Part shown: in pieces, positions 46,640 to 54,692 of the stretch
How positions within the stretch are numbered: position 1 is the stretch's first letter
Layout: every line of letters begins with the position of its first letter
NCBI RefSeq assembly: GCF_021354595.1
Contig: NZ_JADWYJ010000001.1
Span: 1,713,446-1,777,445, forward strand
Source: Maribellus sp. CM-23
GTDB lineage: Bacteria > Bacteroidota > Bacteroidia > Bacteroidales > Prolixibacteraceae
Reading direction: 5' to 3'
DNA length: 64,000 nt
Made by a program: the position numbers and the translations under genes
Notes under the pieces: generated by a model
Databases searched by the model: none
Seen by the model: the letters and a program-made list of their open reading frames with translations, nothing else
What the model was told of the DNA's origin: nothing

Positions 46640-47100
46640 TCATCCAGCCATTCAAATAAATATTCATCTTTAAACTCAATTTCAAAAGCGCTGAGAAAAG
46701 CTACATATTCGTCCTGAAAGGTTTTTCTTTTATGATGTTCTTTTTGACCTTCGATGTATCGAATTACATCCGACAATTGGGATTGTCCGTAAGAAAATGC
46801 CCCGAATCCTTCCTGCCATCGAAACTGAAATTTCGAGAATTGCTTTTCTTTGATAAATGCGACGGATGATTTTTTTATTTCTCTGACCAAATCAGAAAGG
46901 CAACAAGTAGGTTTCATGCCAATCAGAAAATGAATGTGGTTGGCGGTGCCGTTAATCGTTAACATTTTTTGTCCTTTGTTCTGTACAATTCCGGTTATGT
47001 ATTTGTTTAATTCCTCTTCCCATTCGGACTGAATGAGCGCTTTTCGGTTTTGTACGGCAAAGACCACCTGTATATAAATTTGTGAGAATGTATCGGCCAT
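46636..47100 (-). CDS. IS200/IS605-type Y1 transposase (TnpA)
   Basis: The 154-residue protein has the HUH motif as HIHF (NGTANHIHFLIG) and the catalytic tyrosine in FSYGQSQLSDVIRYI, with the family strings IYIQVVFAVQNR and RWQEGFGAF. Y1 enzymes act on single-stranded DNA and recognise hairpins. It is complete and lies between palindrome cassettes A and B, with its stop codon inside palindrome P3 of cassette A. That makes the cassettes its likely recognition or end structures. No TnpB is beside it. Confidence 0.9.
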   Translation of the reverse strand: MADTFSQIYIQVVFAVQNRKALIQSEWEEELNKYITGIVQNKGQKMLTINGTANHIHFLIGMKPTCCLSDLVREIKKSSVAFIKEKQFSKFQFRWQEGFGAFSYGQSQLSDVIRYIEGQKEHHKRKTFQDEYVAFLSAFEIEFKDEYLFEWLDD

Positions 47101-47196
47101 AATGTATGTTTTAGTTGTTGATTACAAGATAAGCAATTCGATTTCCAATTCGAAGGATTAACGCGTCTATAGCAAACAAGATCGGCCACCTCATCA

Positions 47197-47370
47197 CAAA
47201 TCCGGTGGATTTGAATGTGGATAGAAAGCATAATGGGCCACCATACCACAAATCCGGAGGATTTGCATGTGTATAGAAAACACATCGGTGGAAGCAATAC
47301 GACTCCGGCCGGAGTCGAATATCTTCTTTCACAACGAACATTCTATAGACATTTGATGCCGCTGGCATCA
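47197..47370. repeat. Palindrome cassette B (P1-P1-P2-P3)
   Basis: P1 copies at 47197-47213 (loop GGT) and 47249-47265 (loop GGA), P2 at 47300-47317 and P3 TGATGCC-GCT-GGCATCA at 47354-47370. The distance from the last P1 to P2 is 51 and from P2 to the P3 core 55, nearly the same as in A, C and D. The linker hairpin after the second P1 is ATGTGT/ACACAT with loop ATAGAAA. It starts about 95 bases beyond the transposase start codon and has no vsr fragment in front. Confidence 0.9.
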
Positions 47371-47418
47371 GGGATGCGTGTTTCATTTTTTATTTTTAGC
47401 TTGCATTAATGCTTTGGG

Positions 47419-47520
47419 ATGGATGTGCACGATCAACATACCCGCTCGTACAATAGGAACCGCATGAAGGGCAAAGCACAAAACCCAAAGCTGGTGCCTG
47501 TCACAATGCAGAACAAAAAT
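47419..47520 (+). pseudogene. Truncated vsr 5' end, cassette C
   Basis: ATG at 47419 begins MDVHDQHTRSYNRNRMKGK, the Vsr N-terminus, then AQNPKLVPVTMQNKNQ before the frame enters palindrome P1. It is about 85 percent alike in DNA to the cassette D copy. Confidence 0.75.
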
Positions 47521-47642
47521 CAAATCCGGAGGATTTGCATGTCTATAGAAAATACAATGTGTGGAGGAAATACGACTCCGGCCGGAGTCGAATATCTCAT
47601 TCCTCAACGAATATTCTATAGACATTTGATGCCGCCGGCATC
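47521..47642. repeat. Palindrome cassette C (P1-P2-P3)
   Basis: P1 CAAATCC-GGA-GGATTTG at 47521-47537, P2 at 47573-47590 and P3 GATGCC-GCC-GGCATC at 47628-47642; the spacings are 52 and 55. The linker hairpin after P1 (GTCTATAGAAAATAC) is decayed. Confidence 0.9.
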
Positions 47643-47682
47643 CGTCTGGTAGCAATGGCTTTTAATTGTAATTTTGGAAACG

Positions 47683-47784
47683 ATGGATGTGCACGATCAA
47701 CATATCCGCTCGTACAATATGGGCCGCATGAAGGGCAAAGCACAAAACCCAAAGCTGGTGCCTGTCACAATGCGGAACAAAAAT
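47683..47784 (+). pseudogene. Truncated vsr 5' end, cassette D
   Basis: ATG at 47683 begins MDVHDQHIRSYNMGRMKGK and runs into P1 exactly as in cassette C. The SYNMGRMKGK form is closest to intact Vsr (S.NMSRIKGK). Confidence 0.75.
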
Positions 47785-47906
47785 CAAATCCGGTGGATTG
47801 GAATGCTTATAGAAATAAGCCCTGAGAGGAAAGGTACGACTCCGGCCGGAGTCGAATATCTTCTTTCTCAACGAATATTCTATAGACATTCGATGCCGCT
47901 GGCATC
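47785..47906. repeat. Palindrome cassette D (P1-P2-P3)
   Basis: P1 CAAATCC-GGT-GGATTGG (47785-47801, right arm decayed), P2 at 47837-47854 and P3 GATGCC-GCT-GGCATC at 47892-47906; the spacings are 52 and 55. The linker GCTTAT-AGAA-ATAAGC equals that of cassette A. It ends 57 bases before the small gene of the nuclease-helicase module. Confidence 0.9.
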
Positions 47907-47962
47907 AGGGATGTTACTCATAGTCCGTTGACACGAGCAAACATATTCTCTTCATTTGCTGA

Positions 47963-48217
47963 ATGAAGAAACATAAAATCATCATTGAATATTTGTACCG
48001 AGATGCAGGCAATTATAAACTGTTTGAAGAAGCTGAAATCGCCAATCCCAAGAATCTAACATTTCATGAATTTCAAAGATGGTTTAAAAGCCTGTTAATC
48101 GATGGATTGTATTTTGTTCCACACGATTTCGGATTAGTAAAACCCCAATTCCCAACTTATAACCCCGAGTTAGATCACGACTGGTGTGAATTAATTCCAT
48201 TGCGCGAAGAAAATTAG
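47963..48217 (+). CDS. Small acidic protein preceding a nuclease-helicase
   Basis: The 84-residue protein (MKKHKIIIEYLYRDAGNYKL to WCELIPLREEN) has no membrane segment or signal. It contains YRDAGNYKLFEEAEI, LLIDGLYFVPHDFGL and ELDHDWCE; I recall similar small proteins next to defence-type genes but not a function. It ends 63 bases before the DUF2075 gene in the same direction, so an operon is likely. It may be a regulator, antitoxin-like or accessory subunit. Confidence 0.75.
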   Translation: MKKHKIIIEYLYRDAGNYKLFEEAEIANPKNLTFHEFQRWFKSLLIDGLYFVPHDFGLVKPQFPTYNPELDHDWCELIPLREEN

Positions 48218-48280
48218 GTAGAACAATCACTTTATGTTCATTTTCTATTAGATTTATGGTTGACTTTTCAACATAAACTA

Positions 48281-50260
48281 ATGAACCGAGCATATTATTC
48301 CGACTCAATCCAAAACTTTTTGATAACTCCCCTGACAGAGATTCTAGGAATACTGGCTGATAATAACGAGTTTGCAACAGAGCAAACCCAGAAAGATGCA
48401 TGGAAGTTTCAGATACAATATTTGAAGGATATCCTAAATGGCTATTCTGGATCAATCTATTTCGAATATGCCATACCCCGAATGGGTAAGCGCATTGACG
48501 TTCTTTTGCTAATAGAATCCCTCATCTTCGTTGTTGAATTTAAAGTTGGAGAAAAAGAATATCCTTCTCATGCGGTCGACCAAGTGTGGGATTATGCGTT
48601 GGATTTAAAGAACTTTCACGAAACGAGTCACGATAAAATTATAATACCTGTTTTATTAGCCACTAAAGCCAGAAATGCCGATTTGGTTCTGACTACATCG
48701 AAGCATGGTGATGGACTTTTTAACCCAATTAAATCTAATTCGGAAAGGTTTCAAGCTATCATTACTGACTCAATTCGGTTTCTTGATGGGCAAGAACGCA
48801 TAAATATTGAAGATTGGGAAAAAGGACGTTATCAACCAACGCCAACAATAATTGAAGCGGCCACTTCACTTTACGCTAATCATTCGGTTGCCGATATTTC
48901 GAGGAGCGATGCAAGTGCCATCAATTTAAGCCAGACTTCAGATGAGATTTCGGCCATCATAAAAAAGGCAAGAGATAACTCGGAAAAAGCAATTTGTTTC
49001 GTAACCGGAGTCCCCGGCGCAGGGAAGACTTTGGTGGGACTAAATGTTGCAACAACTCATTTCGATAAAGACAGCGAATTGTATAGTGTTTTCCTTTCGG
49101 GAAATGGACCATTAGTGAAAATTCTCCAAGAAGCTTTGGCGCGTGATAAAGTGAAGCGAGCCAAAGCAAAAAGTGAAAAACTAACTAAAAAGGTTGCTAA
49201 AAGTGAAGTTCAAGCATTTATTCAGAATGTACATCATTTCAGAGATGAAGGGCTAAGAGATGATTCAGCCCCTATTGAACATGTTACGCTTTTCGACGAA
49301 GCACAACGTGCCTGGACGCTGGAGCAAACTTCGAATTTCATGAAACAAAAGAAAGGTGTTCCCGATTTTCACATGTCCGAACCGGAATTCCTTATTTCTT
49401 GTCTCGACCGTCACCCTGACTGGGCGGTTGTAGTTTGCTTAGTTGGAGGAGGTCAGGAAATAAATACAGGCGAAGCAGGTATTTCTGAATGGATCGAAGC
49501 TCTTGGACGGTCCTTTCCTGATTGGAAAATTTACATGTCAACCCGATTAACAGATAGTGAATACAATGCAGAGCAAATACTTCAGCAAATTAATCACCGA
49601 ACCAATGTTATTCACTCTGATTCGCTGCACTTGTCGGTTTCCATGCGTTCGTTTCGAGCAGAAAATGTCTCGTTGCTTGTAAAGCAAATTTTGGATTTGA
49701 ATAGAGAAGAAGCACAAGAAACGTTGTCTGAGCTCCAAGCAAAATATCCCATTGTTTTAACACGCGATTTTAAAAAAGCCAAACAATGGTTGAAACAAAA
49801 AGCGCGAGGAACCGAAAGATATGGCATTGTGGTTTCTTCTCAAGCACAACGTTTAAAACCTTATGCAATTGACGTGAAATCCCCAATCGATCCGGTGAAT
49901 TGGTTTTTAAATAACAAGGATGACATTCGGTCTTCTTACTATTTAGAAGATGTGGCCACCGAATTTCATGTTCAAGGCTTGGAACTAGATTGGGCTTGCG
50001 TGGCTTGGGACGGAGATTTCAGATTTTCAGAAGAAGGATGGGATTATAAATCTTTCAAAGGCAGTAAATGGCAAAATATTAATAAAGCTGATCGGAGGCT
50101 GTATTTAAAAAACGCCTATCGGGTGCTATTAACCAGAGCTCGTCAAGGAATGGTGATTGTTGTACCAGAAGGCGATAAAGAAGATCACACTCGGCTTCCT
50201 GAGTTTTATAATGACACTTATAATTATTTGGAGTCAATCGGATTTGAAGTAGTTGATTAA
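48281..50260 (+). CDS. PD-(D/E)XK nuclease fused to SF1 helicase (DUF2075/Schlafen group 3)
   Basis: ATG at 48281 is preferred over 48260 because the product then begins [14 protein letters not shown], the family's usual start; length 659. The N-terminal 150 residues have Glu62, Asp73 (RIDVLLL) and Glu86-x-Lys88 (VVEFKVG), a PD-(D/E)XK nuclease pattern. The helicase part has Walker A GVPGAGKT (243-250), Walker [10 protein letters not shown] (Asp339-Glu340) and C-terminal motifs [11 protein letters not shown] and YRVLLTRAR. Nuclease-helicase fusions of this kind act on foreign DNA; the architecture recalls single-protein nuclease-helicase immunity (Nhi). The gene follows vsr remnants and transposase repeats, which fits a defence setting. 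Confidence 0.85.
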   Translation: MNRAYYSDSIQNFLITPLTEILGILADNNEFATEQTQKDAWKFQIQYLKDILNGYSGSIYFEYAIPRMGKRIDVLLLIESLIFVVEFKVGEKEYPSHAVDQVWDYALDLKNFHETSHDKIIIPVLLATKARNADLVLTTSKHGDGLFNPIKSNSERFQAIITDSIRFLDGQERINIEDWEKGRYQPTPTIIEAATSLYANHSVADISRSDASAINLSQTSDEISAIIKKARDNSEKAICFVTGVPGAGKTLVGLNVATTHFDKDSELYSVFLSGNGPLVKILQEALARDKVKRAKAKSEKLTKKVAKSEVQAFIQNVHHFRDEGLRDDSAPIEHVTLFDEAQRAWTLEQTSNFMKQKKGVPDFHMSEPEFLISCLDRHPDWAVVVCLVGGGQEINTGEAGISEWIEALGRSFPDWKIYMSTRLTDSEYNAEQILQQINHRTNVIHSDSLHLSVSMRSFRAENVSLLVKQILDLNREEAQETLSELQAKYPIVLTRDFKKAKQWLKQKARGTERYGIVVSSQAQRLKPYAIDVKSPIDPVNWFLNNKDDIRSSYYLEDVATEFHVQGLELDWACVAWDGDFRFSEEGWDYKSFKGSKWQNINKADRRLYLKNAYRVLLTRARQGMVIVVPEGDKEDHTRLPEFYNDTYNYLESIGFEVVD

Positions 50261-50314
50261 TCACAAGGACAATATTTACGTAAATTAACTTATACATAAA
50301 TTAAAACCCAGCCT

Positions 50315-50503
50315 ATGAACTGCTTAACCTGTGGCGAAAAAATGAACACCGTTTACCGTAACTCGGTAGCCACCGATGAAGAGATTTGCGTGAACTGTGA
50401 TGTAAACGAGGGCATTTGCCCCTTTTGTGGGCATGCTATTGCCGAACCAAGCGCGTGCGAGTATTGCGGGGCTTCGTGGCCAGCAGAGGAGTTATATTTC
50501 TAA
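50315..50503 (+). CDS. Small double zinc-ribbon protein
   Basis: The 62-residue protein has four CxxC pairs: CLTC, CVNC, CPFC and CEYC, spaced like two zinc ribbons. It starts 54 bases after the nuclease-helicase gene, so co-transcription is possible. The partner is unknown. Confidence 0.75.
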   Translation: MNCLTCGEKMNTVYRNSVATDEEICVNCDVNEGICPFCGHAIAEPSACEYCGASWPAEELYF

Positions 50504-50744
50504 ACCATCAGTAAAATAAGGAATTTCATCGCTTTTCAGCTTAGGATAGAGACTTTCCCCTTTAGCGTAGAAGGATTATTATCAAGGGAATATTAGATAT
50601 TCACTAAAGTATAGGAATAAAACCTTTGGTAAAAATTATAATCCCCTTTTCTGCTTAGTGTGATCAATTTTTTAGCAACCATTTCTACCCCACGACGTAG
50701 GCTGTATTTACATAACAGACTCTAGTGTCTTAAATCGAAATACA

Positions 50745-51077
50745 ATGGCAAAGTACCTGGTTTGCGGAAAATACATAGGCGAAGGAGTACAGGGCTTGCT
50801 CAGCGAAGGAGGTTCGGGCAGGCGTTCGGTGATTCATGAACTGGCGGGCTCGCTGGGAGGAAGCGTGGAAAGTGTGTATTACGCCTTTGGCGAATACGAT
50901 ATTTACGGCATATTCGATATGCCCGACAACAGCAGCATGGCGGCATTTTCGTTACAGGCATCGGCCAGCGGGCTGGTAAGCGTTACCTGCATCCCGCTGA
51001 TGCTCCCCGAAGACATCGACGAAGCGGCTAAAAAAACCGGAAGATACCGCCCACCCGGTGTCGACTGGCTGCCCTGA
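50745..51077 (+). CDS. GYD domain protein
   Basis: The 110-residue protein (MAKYLVCGKYIGEGVQGLL) has the small alpha-beta fold of GYD/DUF3303 proteins, with YYAFGEYDIYGIFDMPD as the GEYD-type signature. Function is unknown. The gene stands alone. Confidence 0.82.
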   Translation: MAKYLVCGKYIGEGVQGLLSEGGSGRRSVIHELAGSLGGSVESVYYAFGEYDIYGIFDMPDNSSMAAFSLQASASGLVSVTCIPLMLPEDIDEAAKKTGRYRPPGVDWLP

Positions 51078-51424
51078 AAGGGGCAACGAAATCCCACTTT
51101 TATTCCCCTTTGCCCGGGAAGGACAAAGGCAGTCCACTTTCTATACCAACAAGGTGCGCTGAGATAGATGGCTTCTCCGTCAGCTGATAGACGAAGGATT
51201 AGAATAAACCCCTTCATCATTAAATGAAGAATCCGGCAGATTACTTCGTTTCTTTATAAAGACCCTTTTTATCCCTGCCCGATTCTGGGATGGATTCTTC
51301 CTGTAGTGTTCGAATAAAAAAGGTCTAATATTTCAATGGAAACTCCTGATTTTTAAGTACCTTAATAAATACACACACCCTTTTAGGTTGTAACAAAATC
51401 AGCTTACACCTAAATTTTAGCGTT
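51078..51424. other. Gap without a gene
   Basis: No convincing reading frame was seen. An imperfect inverted repeat (TTTAGGTTGTAA and TTACACCTAAA) lies just before the peroxidase start and could be an operator or 5' leader hairpin. Confidence 0.5.
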
Positions 51425-52033
51425 ATGCAAAGATCAAAAAGCTTACTTCAAATGGGAGTTGTCGTCCTGCTGACGACACTGATCATTTCCTGTCAAAAGG
51501 AAATGTTGAACGACGAAATGGGAGTTCCGGAACTCAAGATGGCCCAAACCGATGGCCTGACTGATCTGCAGTTACTGGGTAAAAACATCTATTTCGACAA
51601 GATCTCTTCCCCCGACAACATGGCTTGTGCCGGCTGTCACGATCCGGGGCTAGGTTTTACAGGCCCCAATCCCGGGATCAATTTAAAAGGCTCGGTTTAC
51701 CGGGGAGCGGTGCCACACCGCTTTGGTGACCGCAAACCACCGAGCGCTGCCTATGCTGCCTTCAGTCCGGTGTTGCACATCGACGAGGAAGGTATTTTCG
51801 AAGGTGGCAATTTCTGGGACGGTCGCGCCACAGGCGAACATTTCCTGCTCAATCCCGACGCAGGAATGCTGGCAGGAATGGGTTTGCCGTCGGCCGAACA
51901 GGCGCTTGGTCCCTTTCTTAATCCGGTGGAACAGAATGCACCATCGAAAGAGGACGTTCTGATGCAGATCGCAGCGTCGAAATATGCGTGGCTGTGGGAG
52001 AAAGTCTGGGGAGAACCTCCACGCTTCGTCTAA
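51425..52033 (+). pseudogene. Truncated di-heme cytochrome c peroxidase-like lipoprotein
   Basis: The frame starts with a lipobox (LIISC, Cys23) and the first heme site CAGCH (68-72) with GLGFTGPNPGI, then a SVYRGAVPHRFGDRKPPS region like MauG/CCP proteins. Family members usually have 320-600 residues and a second CxxCH; here the protein ends at 202 residues with no second site. The last few codons (about 52014 on) come from a different, inverted gene fragment. Confidence 0.8.
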
Positions 52034-52162
52034 ACTCCAGTGATGAAGGTTTTCGGCTTCCTGCAAAGCGACATCCACCGGAAGCGTGGGTTCTGTTGTT
52101 TCCTCGTCGGGAATTGCCTGAATGTCGGCTAAAAGATCATTGTAATCATCAATGTTTGCCAT
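52020..52162 (-). pseudogene. 5' fragment of a conserved Bacteroidota gene
   Basis: ATG at 52162 begins MANIDDYNDLLADIQAIPDE, then PVDVALQEAENLHHW; I recall conserved hypothetical proteins with this N-terminus in the phylum. After about 46 residues it runs into the antisense strand of the peroxidase gene. The join marks an inversion or deletion junction near 52020. Confidence 0.55.
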
Positions 52163-52204
52163 TTTTGTTACATTTAAAAAGTTAATAATTTAAGATTATT
52201 GACC

Positions 52205-52245
52205 GGCCACTTGCAAGCTTCTCAGGGCGGCAGGTGGCCTTTTTT
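52205..52245 (+). terminator. Strong intrinsic terminator
   Basis: GGCCACTTG (52205-52213) pairs with CAGGTGGCC (52231-52239, one G-U), followed by TTTTTTG. It reads on the plus strand, although no intact plus-strand gene ends here, so it may belong to the lost 3' part of a neighbour. The rest of 52246-52496 holds a decayed copy of the 90-bp repeat (52452-52499) and no gene. Confidence 0.75.
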
Positions 52246-52548
52246 GTATGCACGCCAACGGTTTCAGAAGGCGTGTACATGTACTGGTGATACATGTGTG
52301 CTCAATGGTACTTTGCAAAAATCTTACAGAATAAACGTTGTTTGTCGGTTATATCTGTGTTTTTGGCTTTTTAGTTATTGCAAATTATAAAAAACACAAC
52401 TGGCAGTCAAGATGTTGTGGAGCAGAAGAAGGGGGAGGAGTACTCCTATTTTCCTTTTCTAAAAATCCAATCTGCCCGTTTCTTTCCCCGTTTGGGATAG
52501 ATGAAACAAGACCTTTCGGGCCTTACAAAAAGTTTGTAAATTGATTGC

Positions 52549-53223
52549 ATGAACACCTCACCTCTTGAATACGGAAAATATTACCACATCTACAACCGGG
52601 GAATCAACCGATGCAACCTGTTTCAAGACAATGAGAATTATGTGCATTTTCTAAACTTATTTGATAAGTATATCTCGCCGGTGGCAGATACTTACGCGTG
52701 GGTGCTGATGAAAAATCATTTTCATTTTTTGGTCAGGATAAAACCGGAGGCCGAAATTCCTTTTATGGATCATAAAACACCCGAAGGTCTGCCAGACACT
52801 TCGGGGTTGGAGAAAAACCTTTCGGTGTCTGGCAGACCCGAAAGCGTTTCCAAAAGGTATAAGCCTGCCAATCAGTTCTCCCATCTTTTTAACGCCTACA
52901 CCAAAGCCATCAACAAGAAGTATCTTCGCACAGGAAGTCTGTTTGAGCATCCGTTCAAACGAATACGGGTTGCAAATATCAACCACCTGAAATACCTGGT
53001 TTATTACATACACCATAACCCTGTCCACCATGGTTTTTGCGAAAGTATGTTTGATTACCCCTGGAGTTCATTCCTAACGGTCTCTTCTCCTTTAAAAACA
53101 AAATTGAAACGCGACGAAGTGCTGAAATGGTTTGCAAACAAAGACGGGTTTAACGACTTTCATGATGAACAGAAGATAAAGGATGCCTCTCCCCTGCACA
53201 TTGACATGCCGCACTCTTTTTAA
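52549..53223 (+). CDS. REP-associated Y1 tyrosine transposase (RAYT), intact copy
   Basis: The 224-residue protein has YYHIYNRGINRCNLF at the N-terminus, HUH motif HFHF in WVLMKNHFHFLVRI, catalytic Tyr region NAYTKAINKKY, and the family C-terminal strings RTGSLFEHPFKRI, YIHHNPVHHGF and DYPWSSF. RAYTs process single-stranded hairpins and are thought to spread REP palindromes. The coding sequence contains a palindrome at 52786-52838. It is the intact parent or sister of the split copy at 53903. Confidence 0.9.
   Translation: MNTSPLEYGKYYHIYNRGINRCNLFQDNENYVHFLNLFDKYISPVADTYAWVLMKNHFHFLVRIKPEAEIPFMDHKTPEGLPDTSGLEKNLSVSGRPESVSKRYKPANQFSHLFNAYTKAINKKYLRTGSLFEHPFKRIRVANINHLKYLVYYIHHNPVHHGFCESMFDYPWSSFLTVSSPLKTKLKRDEVLKWFANKDGFNDFHDEQKIKDASPLHIDMPHSF
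52786..52838. repeat. REP-like palindrome inside the RAYT coding sequence
   Basis: GGTCTGCCAGACAC (52786-52799) and its exact reverse complement (52825-52838) flank 25 bases with TTCGG and CTTTCGG strings. It is in frame and encodes residues 80-97. In the second RAYT copy two central bases have changed, so the palindrome is decaying there. Confidence 0.85.
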
Positions 53224-53354
53224 AAGCGAATTCTACGGGATCGTTCCAGAGCGTGGCCGACAAAAAGAGTGGGGCAAGGAATTCCTCCATCGCCCCTGTA
53301 TTGCCGTTTCGGCGATAAATCCTTAACTTATTTATAGAACCAAAATTAACTGTC

Positions 53355-53816
53355 ATGAAAAAGATCGTTGCGGGCCTTATTCTTTTGTTAGCCGTATTCG
53401 CAACCCAGGCACAACTGATCTATACACAGGAGCATCTGGAAACCCTCTCGCAGGAAGACCTGAATGTGTACCTCGACAGAGCGGTACAGCTTCAGAAATC
53501 GGGAAGAACACTCAACATTGTAGGGGCTTCCATACTGGGAGGCACCGTTCTGACCATTGCCGGGGTGGCCCTCACCGCCACCGACGACTGGGCTTTGGGA
53601 GCGGTGGTGATTGCTTTCTTTGGCGGACTGGCAGGGTTTGGAACACTGGCTGTCGGGATTCCGATGAACCTGACCGGGAAAAACCGCGTGAACCGAATCA
53701 ATGCCCTCCAGGCAACCAGCTTTAACAGGCTGGAACTGGACCTAAAACCTTGTGCGCAGTACAATTTAATCAGCCGCTCGTACCAGCCGGGCCTATCAGT
53801 AAAGATCCGGTTTTAA
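53355..53816 (+). CDS. Small secreted/membrane protein between the RAYT copies
   Basis: The 153-residue protein has a signal peptide (MKKIVAGLILLLAVFATQAQ), a soluble N-terminal segment and two hydrophobic segments (about 55-75 and 82-105), ending in LSVKIRF, which resembles a C-terminal beta strand. No domain was recognised. Its place between two near-identical transposase units could make it a captured gene. Confidence 0.75.
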   Translation: MKKIVAGLILLLAVFATQAQLIYTQEHLETLSQEDLNVYLDRAVQLQKSGRTLNIVGASILGGTVLTIAGVALTATDDWALGAVVIAFFGGLAGFGTLAVGIPMNLTGKNRVNRINALQATSFNRLELDLKPCAQYNLISRSYQPGLSVKIRF

Positions 53817-54383
53817 AAAGAACAGGCCCAAAGGTTTCGGCGCTGATACCATAGATGAAACAAGACCTTTCGGGCCTTACAAAAAGTTTGTAAATTGAGT
53901 GCATGAACACCTCACCTCTTGAATACGGAAAATATTACCACATCTACAACCGGGGGATCAACCGATGCAACCTGTTTCAAGACAATGAGAATTATGTGCA
54001 TTTTCTAAACTTATTTGATAAGTACATCTCGCCGGTGGCAGATACTTACGCGTGGGTGCTGATGAAAAATCATTTTCATTTTTTGGTCAGGATAAAACCG
54101 GAGGCCGAAATTCCTTTTATGGATCATAAAAAACCCGAAGGTCTTCCAGACACTTCGGGGTTGGAGAAAAACCTTTCGGTGTCTGCCAGACCCGAAAGCG
54201 TTTCCAAGAGGTATAAACCTGCCAATCAGTTCTCCCATCTTTTTAACGCCTACACCAAAGCCATCAACAAGAAGTATCTTCGCACAGGAAGTCTGTTTGA
54301 GCATCCGTTCAAACGAATACGGGTTGCAAATATCAACCACCTGAAATACCTGGTTTATTACATTCACCACAATCCCGTTCACC

Positions 54384-54692
54384 CTGTCAAATAATTTAAA
54401 ATTTTTCTCATGAAACAATTTTATTATACATATGTACTTCGAAGTCTGAAAGATGGAAATAACTATACGGGTTATACAAAAAATTTAAAATTAAGATTTG
54501 AACAACACTGCAATGGAGAAGTAGATTCGACCAAAAACAGGCGCCCATTGGTTTTAATCTATTTTGAGGCTTGTTTAAATCAGCAGGATGCAACTCATCG
54601 CGAAAAATATCTCAAAACTTATTATGGTAGAATGTTTTTAAAAAATAGATTGAAAAGGTGGAATAATGAAAGTTCAAATCTTATTTGACCGG
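54384..54692 (+). mobile_element. 309-bp GIY-YIG cassette with inverted-repeat ends
   Basis: The left end (54383) CCTGTCAAATAA and the right end TTATTTGACCGG (54681-54692) are inverted repeats matching in 11 of 12 bases. The flanks are GTTCACC (54377-54383) and GTACACC (54693-54699), a 7-bp target duplication with one mismatch; the uninterrupted copy 1 has a single GTCCACC there. The GIY-YIG gene fills nearly all the element. Confidence 0.8.
54410..54688 (+). CDS. Stand-alone GIY-YIG nuclease domain protein
   Basis: The 92-residue protein has YTYVLRS (GIY position) and NNYTGYTKNLKLRFEQH (YIG position and conserved Arg), then FEACLNQQDATHREKYLKT with the expected Glu. These small URI-type GIY-YIG proteins are common in Bacteroidota and usually have no assigned role. 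Its stop codon lies in the right inverted repeat of the cassette, which supports gene and ends being one unit. It is probably the endonuclease that moves, or helps move, the cassette (inference). Confidence 0.85.
   Translation: MKQFYYTYVLRSLKDGNNYTGYTKNLKLRFEQHCNGEVDSTKNRRPLVLIYFEACLNQQDATHREKYLKTYYGRMFLKNRLKRWNNESSNLI

Larger units (their letters stand above)
52497..53245 (+). mobile_element. RAYT unit, copy 1
   Basis: Bases from ATAGATGAAACAAGACC to CGAATTCTACGGGATCG are nearly identical to 53851-54920 apart from the GIY-YIG insert in that copy. Identity stops sharply on both sides, so this 0.75-kb piece is the duplicated unit. It holds one intact REP-associated transposase gene. Confidence 0.8.

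Noticed and set aside
47111..47386. Open frames through the palindrome cassettes
   Set aside because: They translate palindromes and linkers; frames differ between cassettes, and no homology is recognisable apart from the vsr start.
46358..47784. Intact Vsr mismatch endonuclease
   Set aside because: Only the first ~25 codons are present in each of three copies; the catalytic and zinc-binding parts are missing.
46440..47910. CRISPR array
   Set aside because: The repeats are palindromes of three kinds with conserved linkers, not identical repeats with unique spacers, and no cas gene is present.
51155..51215. A GCTGAGA string resembling part of a TPP riboswitch
   Set aside because: The second conserved part (ACCTGAT...GCGTAGGGA) is missing and the nearby gene is unrelated to thiamine.
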